From NCBI RefSeq assembly GCF_002021815.1, contig NZ_CP019952.1, forward strand, positions 2,325,001 to 2,389,000: a stretch of 64,000 nt of DNA, given 5' to 3'. Position 1 is the first letter of the stretch; each line of letters begins with the position of its first letter. Positions 58,829 through 64,000 of this stretch are shown one piece after another. A model generated the notes under the pieces. That model did not search any database. It worked only from the letters and a program-made list of their open reading frames with translations, and was not told the DNA's origin. The translations under genes were made by a program, and so were the position numbers. Source of the DNA: Pseudomonas parafulva. Its GTDB lineage: Bacteria; Pseudomonadota; Gammaproteobacteria; Pseudomonadales; Pseudomonadaceae.

Positions 58829-60082
58829 ATGCACCTGAGCCAAACCTCATTGATCATCTGGATTGTCTCGGCCCTGGCCACCGCCGGCGTCATACTCCGA
58901 CCCTTCAAGGTGCCGGAATTTATCTGGGCGCTGGGTGGCGCCATCGCACTCGTGCTGTTTGGGCTGATTGCGCCGATGAACGCTTTGGCCGCCGTGGCCA
59001 AGGGCGGCGACGTTTACCTGTTTCTAATTGGCATGATGGTGCTGGCCGAAGTGGCCCGTCAGGAAGGCCTTTTCGATTGGGTAGCCCGCTACGCCGTAGG
59101 ACATGCCCGGGGCTCTGGCCAGCGCCTGTTCAATCTGGTTTTCCTGGTCGGCACTCTGGTGACCGTCTTTCTCTCGAACGATGCCACTGCCGTGGTGCTT
59201 ACCCCGGCAGTGTATGCAGCCTGCAAGGCCGCCAAGGCTGAGCCCCTGCCCTATCTGTTCATCTGTGCGTTCATCGCCAATGCCGCAAGCTTTGTCCTGC
59301 CCATTTCCAATCCTGCCAACCTGGTGGTTTTCGGCAGCCAGATGCCGCCCTTGTGGGACTGGCTCAGGCAGTTCACTTTGCCTTCCTTGGCAGCCATCAT
59401 GGCGACCTATCTCATGTTGCGTATTACCCAACGCCGCCAGATCTGCCAACCGCTTGCCATGACTGTGCAAACACAGCCTCTTTCAGCCGGTGCCCATCTG
59501 TGTGCATGGGGTATTGCGCTGACTGCTTGCGTGTTATTGGGTGCTTCGGCACTGGACGTACCCTTGGGCCTGCCTACCTTCAGCGCTGGTGTCGCGACCA
59601 CCGCGCTGATTCATTTGCGCCAACGGCGCAGCCCGATGCCCGTTATGCGACACGTGGCCTGGAGTGTACTGCCATTGGTTGCGGGCCTGTTCGTATTGGT
59701 CGAAGCTGTGGCCCAGACAGGCGTGATCGAACACTTGGCGCACATGCTCATGACTGTGGAGCAGCGGTCTCAGGCCGCTGCGAGCTGGACCGCTGGGGTC
59801 GGTGTGGCCGTGGCAAGCAACTTGATGAACAACCTACCGACTGGGCTGATTGCCGGCTCAATGGTTGATATCGCCCACCTGCCTCGGCAAACCACCGCCG
59901 CGTTGCTGATCGGCGTCGACCTGGGCCCGAACCTGTCCATTACCGGGTCCCTTGCAACCATGCTCTGGCTGGTGGCGATTCGACGTGAAGGCGAGTCTGT
60001 CAGCGCCTGGCAATTCCTGCGCCTGGGTCTGCTGATCATGCCGCCAGCCTTGGCCGCCGCGCTGTTGGCCCTTATGGTCTGA
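58829..60082 (+). CDS. ArsB/NhaD/SLC13-like permease
   Basis: A 417-aa membrane protein with about 11-12 TM segments. VFLSNDATAVVLTPAVYAACKAA and SFVLPISNPANLVVFG are the paired NDATA / SNPANL motifs of the ArsB/ion transporter superfamily, and SNLMNNLPTGLIAG recurs later. Arsenite export is possible, but arsR, arsC and arsH are absent. Coupled to the MFS gene upstream. ATG at 58829 chosen; an upstream ATG lies within the MFS gene. Confidence 0.85.
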   Translation: MHLSQTSLIIWIVSALATAGVILRPFKVPEFIWALGGAIALVLFGLIAPMNALAAVAKGGDVYLFLIGMMVLAEVARQEGLFDWVARYAVGHARGSGQRLFNLVFLVGTLVTVFLSNDATAVVLTPAVYAACKAAKAEPLPYLFICAFIANAASFVLPISNPANLVVFGSQMPPLWDWLRQFTLPSLAAIMATYLMLRITQRRQICQPLAMTVQTQPLSAGAHLCAWGIALTACVLLGASALDVPLGLPTFSAGVATTALIHLRQRRSPMPVMRHVAWSVLPLVAGLFVLVEAVAQTGVIEHLAHMLMTVEQRSQAAASWTAGVGVAVASNLMNNLPTGLIAGSMVDIAHLPRQTTAALLIGVDLGPNLSITGSLATMLWLVAIRREGESVSAWQFLRLGLLIMPPALAAALLALMV

Positions 60083-60107
60083 TTGCCGCAAAGACCCCGC
60101 TGCAAAA

Positions 60108-60359
60108 TCAACTGAGCATCCGATCACTGCTCGCCGCTGCGCATGCGCTGTCCAGGTCCGCACCCGCGAGGAAGGTGGCATAGTGATCGCGAAGCGCAGG
60201 CACGCAGCGGGTAGTGGATCGGGTCTGGTACCCATCCGCCCTGCGCCACGTATTCGGGTGCGTAGACGGATTCGCCCAGTCTGCCCTTAGGCTCAGGCGG
60301 CTGAGGGTGACTACTTGGCCGCTCTCGGGATGCTCCATGTAGATGTAGGCACCTTGCAT
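60108..60359 (-). CDS. Hypothetical protein coupled to the XRE regulator
   Basis: 83 aa (MQGAYIYMEHPESGQVVTLSRLSLRADWANPSTHPNTWRRA...). Its ATG overlaps the regulator stop (TGATG), so the two are translated together. No family recognised. Partner of a toxin-antitoxin-like or regulatory pair is conceivable but unsupported. Confidence 0.5.
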   Translation of the reverse strand: MQGAYIYMEHPESGQVVTLSRLSLRADWANPSTHPNTWRRADGYQTRSTTRCVPALRDHYATFLAGADLDSACAAASSDRMLS

Positions 60360-60715
60360 CAGAACGCCTCAGGCTTGGGTTTGGGGAGGCGCACGCGTCG
60401 GGCTGAAAGTTGCTCAGGGTCATCCTCCAGCTGAACGAAACGGGCCATCTGGGCGCTGTGCTCAACGTCCTCGAGCGTTCGGAAGACCGTATCGTTGATG
60501 CCAAGCCGCCATAGCACCAGCATGAAGGAGCGCAGGTCTACGTGAGGCGAGCCCTGTTCGACCTTGCGCAACAGGTGCGGCGATATGCCAATAGCGGCCT
60601 TGATGTCCGCCTGCCGAATACCTAGCGCCAAACGCTGTGCCTTCACCAGCATGCCTACACGCGCGAGCATGTCGGCACAAGCCACGGGAAAGAAGTCTTG
60701 CATAATGCTCACCAT
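60359..60715 (-). CDS. XRE-family (Cro/cI HTH) transcriptional regulator
   Basis: A 118-aa protein. HTH at about residues 22-75 (MLVKAQRLALGIRQADIKAAIGISPHLLRKVEQGSPHVDLRSFMLVLWRLG). Start is ATG 60715 or an internal ATG at 60703; neither has a good ribosome binding site. A near-perfect inverted repeat touches the first start codon, which suggests tight autorepression. Resembles antitoxin-type XRE proteins. Confidence 0.83.
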   Translation of the reverse strand: MVSIMQDFFPVACADMLARVGMLVKAQRLALGIRQADIKAAIGISPHLLRKVEQGSPHVDLRSFMLVLWRLGINDTVFRTLEDVEHSAQMARFVQLEDDPEQLSARRVRLPKPKPEAF

Positions 60716-60728
60716 CGTAAATTTTACG
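60716..60728. promoter_or_regulatory. Operator-like inverted repeat at the XRE start
   Basis: CGTAAA-T-TTTACG immediately upstream of the ATG at 60715. It lies at the edge of an AT-rich 60716-60867 segment. Confidence 0.6.
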
Positions 60729-60951
60729 AGGCTTAAGACTTACGTCGGTTGCCTCTAAAATGAGAAACCAGACTCATAGAAGCGACTATAATCAACACTA
60801 ACTAGTATAAGATCAATAGTTGTTGACTCTATATCTCGTATAAATTGATCAAGGCTCTAGTAGCCAGGTGCCATTTAGCACATCCGTCCTAATCGCTCCT
60901 CCCTTCAACGCACGCTATATTCCAGGGCTTTCATCGCCAAGGAAACCTCCC

Positions 60952-61248
60952 ATGAGTCCTTTCAAGCTAATCGGCATTGCCGGTGCGCTGTTCGCCGTGG
61001 CCGGCTGCCAAACCGTCAAGCCTTCCGATGACACGCTGAAGAAGCGTACCGAGTTTGTACTCAATACCAAGGTCTCCAAAGTGGAAGATGTGCGCAGCGA
61101 CAGCACCATCACGTACTACACCGCTACAACTGGCAAAGGGCGATTCGAATGCCAAATGCCCAGTGGGGCGCTTGTCGCTGCGGCCGGCATGGGCATCTAT
61201 CAACCCACGCCCAGCTGCGTGAAAGAAGGCCAGACCGGACGCTTTTGA
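60952..61248 (+). CDS. Small lipoprotein
   Basis: A 98-aa lipoprotein. Signal peptide MSPFKLIGIAGALFAVAGC with lipobox VAGC (Cys19), then TVKPSDDTLKKRTEFVLNTK and a compact domain containing Cys in GRFECQMPSG and PSCVKEG. AAGGAAA lies before the ATG. Likely outer-membrane anchored. Function unknown. Confidence 0.78.
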   Translation: MSPFKLIGIAGALFAVAGCQTVKPSDDTLKKRTEFVLNTKVSKVEDVRSDSTITYYTATTGKGRFECQMPSGALVAAAGMGIYQPTPSCVKEGQTGRF

Positions 61249-61267
61249 CCGGCGCTAATGGCCGCTT

Positions 61268-62890
61268 TCAATAACGGGGCGAGGTGGCGTTATCACAGAG
61301 CGTGCGCAACATGGCCCGCAATTCGGCAGGGCGCACGGGCTTGGACAGCACTGCGATACCGCGACCCTGTACTGCGACCTGTATTCGGTCCGGATCATGC
61401 CCCGTCATGATCAAGGCTGGTACAGCCCAGCCACGCTCGCTGCGCAGCCGCTCGATGCAATCGACTCCGGTGGCGTCCTGGCCAAGGTCATAATCGGCAA
61501 CGATGACGTCGCAGTCCTCATTCGAAGCGGCAGCTGAACTATGGCCATCTACCTCGCATCCCCAGCGCTGCAACAGGGCCGACGTTGCTCTGAGCACGTT
61601 CTGGTCGTCCTCAATCAGGCAAACCCGCAGGCCGTTGAGCAAACCTGCAGCAGCCAGCTCTTGCTCAGGCGCTGCCCGTGTAGGGTGAGGCGTTATCTGC
61701 GGCAACCCCTTCAGGCTCACGGTGGTGCCGTGACCGGGTCGAGATCGCAGGTGCACCTGCACGTTCATCAGCCGCGCAAGCCGACGAACAATCGACAGGC
61801 CCAACCCGACGCCTTCGACGTCCTTGTCGCGCACTTGCCTGACCCGGTAGAACTCTTCGAACACCAGCGTCTGGTGTGCAGGTTCGATGCCTCGTCCCTG
61901 GTCACAGATCATGATGGCAAGACCATCCCGGCAGCGCCGTACACCTATCAACAGTGGCCGTCCCGATGCGTATTTAAGGCTATTGGACAGGACGTTCTGG
62001 ACCATGGTCGTCAATATGCCGCGGTCTGCACGCGTCCAGTAGGGACAAGGCCGCACGCGTATCTCCACCCCCGCCCAGCGAGCAGCCTCGGCATGCTCAC
62101 GTGCAAGGGCTTCGAGAAAATCGCCCAGAGCAAATGTTTCATAGCGCGGCTGCACGCGCCCGTTATCCAGGGTGTACAGGTCCAGAATCGACCGAAACAG
62201 CTGGGACACGTTCAGCAACGATCGGTCAATGCTGTCCACCAGCCTGCGTTCCTCCTCGCCCAGCCGCGCCTCGCGCAAACACGCCGTGAACAGACTGATA
62301 GAGTGAATGGGTTGGCGCAGGTCGTGGCTCGCCTGGGCCAGAAAGCGGGACTTCTCGCGATTAGCTGCAGCGGCCTGCTCCGAAGCTCGGCGCGTGCGTT
62401 CGAGCAGCAAGTGCGCATAGACGGGTATCACGGTACTGGTGGTCAGCAACATCAGCACCAGAAAAGGGTTGGCCTGCCAGTAAGGCGTCAGCCGGTACAC
62501 CACTATCAGCGCGACCAGCGCCAGCCCGGTCGCAATGGCCAGGTATCGAGAGCCGAAACGCATGCCGTTGCCCAGGTTGACCCACACCATCACGGCATAC
62601 AGCGGCAGCGCCGCTTCACCGCCGACCACCAAGCCGAAACAGGTGCCTGTGTAGTCGTGCACCATGCCCAGCACCCGGCGCCACGGATAATGCCCGGGCC
62701 AGCGTGCGATAGCCTGGCGCAGAAGCACCGATACCAAGAGAAAGACAAAGATGTAGACAACCACCGGCACGTAGAGCGCGGCAGAGCGGTCCAGCAGAAA
62801 TACCAGCATCGCCACATAGGCGAACGCGCAACTGCCAACAATCAGACGCAAGTTCGCTTGATCGAGCTCGTTATTTTTATCCATGACCAT
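61268..62890 (-). CDS. Hybrid histidine kinase with membrane sensor
   Basis: A 540-aa kinase. Five to six N-terminal TM segments to about residue 175, HisKA with FLAQASHDLRQPIHSISLF (His near 205), HATPase with QNVLSNSLKYASG and GVGLGLSIVRRLA, and a C-terminal receiver with DVIVADYDLGQDATGVDC (Asp near 470). The ATG at 62890 has AAGGA upstream and is preferred over one at 62908. Divergent from a LuxR-type regulator and probably its partner. Signal unknown. Confidence 0.9.
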   Translation of the reverse strand: MVMDKNNELDQANLRLIVGSCAFAYVAMLVFLLDRSAALYVPVVVYIFVFLLVSVLLRQAIARWPGHYPWRRVLGMVHDYTGTCFGLVVGGEAALPLYAVMVWVNLGNGMRFGSRYLAIATGLALVALIVVYRLTPYWQANPFLVLMLLTTSTVIPVYAHLLLERTRRASEQAAAANREKSRFLAQASHDLRQPIHSISLFTACLREARLGEEERRLVDSIDRSLLNVSQLFRSILDLYTLDNGRVQPRYETFALGDFLEALAREHAEAARWAGVEIRVRPCPYWTRADRGILTTMVQNVLSNSLKYASGRPLLIGVRRCRDGLAIMICDQGRGIEPAHQTLVFEEFYRVRQVRDKDVEGVGLGLSIVRRLARLMNVQVHLRSRPGHGTTVSLKGLPQITPHPTRAAPEQELAAAGLLNGLRVCLIEDDQNVLRATSALLQRWGCEVDGHSSAAASNEDCDVIVADYDLGQDATGVDCIERLRSERGWAVPALIMTGHDPDRIQVAVQGRGIAVLSKPVRPAELRAMLRTLCDNATSPRY

Positions 62891-63005
62891 GGCCGAAATC
62901 CTTATCATCAGGCGCCTTTGCTCCCATCACGGGGCAGCGCGTACGTGCCAGGGCTGCTACGTTAACATGGCCTGATCGACCTGCGGCCAAAGGGAGTTGC
63001 CAAGT

Positions 63006-63620
63006 GTGACCAGTCGAATAATCGTGGCGGACGACCATCCGCTGTTCAGGGAAGCCATGGTACGTACCGTCTGCCGTGTGCTGCCAAGCGCCTGCGTGGC
63101 CGAGGCCGGTAGCCTGGATGAGGTATTGCAGATTGCCAGCGTTGGCGAGGCTCTCGATACCCTGATCCTAGACCTGCGTTTTCCGGGCCTGGATTCCGTC
63201 AGCCGCCTTGCCCAGCTGAAACGCCAACTGTCGCGTACGACCTTGATCGTCGTTTCGATGGTGGACGATCCGGTCATCATCGACCAGGTCATGGCCTGCG
63301 GCGTGGATGGTTTCATCGGCAAAAGCCTGAGCGCCGAGCAAATGGGCGCCGCTATCCTTGCCGTTCGAGCAGGGGAAGTGTTGGTGCGTTACCTGCCTTC
63401 CGGCCTGCTGCCGATCGCCAATGCCGACGCGGGTACCGAGCACCTGACTCAACGCCAACAGGATGTGTTGCGTTTGATCGCACAGGGCAAGACCAACAAG
63501 GAGATAGCCAAAGCCCTGGACATCTCGCCCTTCACGGTGCGCATCCACGTTTCGTCACTGCTCAAGGCACTCAATGTCAGCTCGCGGACCGCTGCTGCCG
63601 TCAAGTACTCGGCCGGATAG
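63006..63620 (+). CDS. LuxR/NarL-type response regulator
   Basis: A 204-aa regulator. Receiver domain with IIVADDHPLFREAM (acidic pair) and LILDLRFPGLD (phospho-acceptor Asp). C-terminal HTH LTQRQQDVLRLIAQGKTNKEIAKALDISPFTVRIH. No ATG exists; GTG at 63006 fits GGGAG nine nt upstream, and TTG at 62997 is too close. Divergent from the hybrid kinase. Confidence 0.9.
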   Translation: MTSRIIVADDHPLFREAMVRTVCRVLPSACVAEAGSLDEVLQIASVGEALDTLILDLRFPGLDSVSRLAQLKRQLSRTTLIVVSMVDDPVIIDQVMACGVDGFIGKSLSAEQMGAAILAVRAGEVLVRYLPSGLLPIANADAGTEHLTQRQQDVLRLIAQGKTNKEIAKALDISPFTVRIHVSSLLKALNVSSRTAAAVKYSAG

Positions 63621-63725
63621 CACCGTTGGTCAGACCCGCGCCTGCGCAGAGGGACTTCTACCCCTGCAGTGGCGCTCTGAAAAAGTGAGGGGTCTGGCAA
63701 TGGCTGTTCCTCTCACTCCTGTGTT

Positions 63726-63752
63726 GGCCCGCCTTCGGGGCGGGCCTTTTTT
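63726..63752 (+). terminator. Rho-independent terminator
   Basis: GGCCCGCC-TTCGG-GGCGGGCC followed by a run of six T. It lies about 105 bp after the response regulator stop. Confidence 0.92.
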
Positions 63753-63775
63753 CCAAACCAACGGAGGCGCATGCA

Positions 63776-63946
63776 GTGATCCAGAAACTTATGATGGGTG
63801 GCGGCAATGTCCAGGATGACTGGCCCGAGCTTGAACAAGAGCAGCGCAATGACAGAGTCGACGACCCCGACACTGACCCGGGCCTGACCGATGACGATCA
63901 AAATCGTCCAGGCGTGCCTGCCAGCGACCCTGAGGCAGGTGTGTAA
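63776..63946 (+). CDS. Small acidic hypothetical protein
   Basis: 56 aa, starting GTG at 63776 with GGAGG eight nt upstream (the nearer ATG leads straight to a stop). Strongly Asp/Pro-rich (DDPDTDPGLTDDDQNRPGVPASDPEAG), probably disordered. No family recognised. Confidence 0.55.
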   Translation: MIQKLMMGGGNVQDDWPELEQEQRNDRVDDPDTDPGLTDDDQNRPGVPASDPEAGV

Positions 63947-63971
63947 TCGGGTGATGGAAGAAGTTGCGCAA

Positions 63972-64000
63972 TCAGGCGGTGGTGGCAGGGTCTTCCAGAG
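63972..64000 (-). CDS. Possible C-terminus of a minus-strand gene at the window edge
   Basis: One minus-strand frame reads LEDPATTA and stops at 63972. Only eight codons are visible, so this is a bare possibility. Confidence 0.2.

Noticed and set aside
61541-62965. Long plus-strand frame opposite the hybrid kinase
   Set aside because: The kinase motifs are unambiguous on the minus strand.
1-64000. CRISPR arrays, tRNA/rRNA genes or prophage modules
   Set aside because: No regularly spaced repeats, no tRNA-like sequence and no phage structural genes were recognised on reading both strands.

Overview
The window is a high-GC gammaproteobacterial chromosome segment whose gene content matches the Pseudomonas putida group: MexEF efflux, GntR and PtxS gluconate / 2-ketogluconate regulons, B12-controlled cbtBA-cobE-cobM, a bacteriophytochrome and several Pseudomonas-type DUF genes. 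Assignment rests on recognising protein families and local gene order; no search was run. No tRNA, rRNA, CRISPR or prophage was seen.

Layout. 1-4.2 kb: mexF (cut by the window edge) and mexE on the minus strand, with a MexT-type ATC-N9-GAT palindrome upstream. 4.7-7.9 kb: gntP, gntK and divergent gntR, with three GntR-type palindromes. 7.9-11.9 kb: LuxR-type regulator and a tandem-sensor BvgS/EvgS-like hybrid kinase. 12-14.8 kb: DUF1272 gene, then cbtB-cbtA-cobE-cobM read away from a cobalamin riboswitch. 14.8-19.5 kb: acetyltransferase, LysE exporter, hydrolase, pirin, small DUF genes, AlkB. 19.6-28.8 kb: membrane gluconate 2-dehydrogenase (three subunits), ptxS and kguEKTD. Together these oxidise gluconate to 2-ketogluconate in the periplasm, import it, phosphorylate it and reduce it to 6-phosphogluconate, while gntP/gntK supply the direct gluconate route. 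28.8-46.7 kb: ordinary chromosomal genes, including an endonuclease I-type nuclease, aldo/keto reductase, LysR genes, MFS exporter, acetolactate synthase-like enzyme, bacteriophytochrome kinase, TonB receptor and two DUF membrane proteins.

47.0-55.0 kb is the main accessory region. Two inverted 947-bp IS5-family (IS427-like) copies enclose about 6.1 kb of cargo: a 5'-truncated CHAT-domain (caspase-like) protease, two AhpD/carboxymuconolactone decarboxylase-type proteins, an AzoR-like flavoprotein, a GNAT and a MocR/PdxR-type regulator. The outer IS ends are both flanked by TA in a CTA/TAG context. Joining the outer flanks rebuilds an open frame in a small gene, which suggests a composite transposon. 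Two regulatory motifs repeat within the cargo.

55-56.6 kb is a gene-poor tract with a good LexA-type box, a short orphan frame and one hypothetical gene. 56.6-64 kb returns to normal genes: methyltransferase, MFS transporter, ArsB/SLC13-like permease, an XRE regulator with an operator-like repeat at its start codon, a small lipoprotein, and a divergent hybrid kinase / LuxR response regulator pair.
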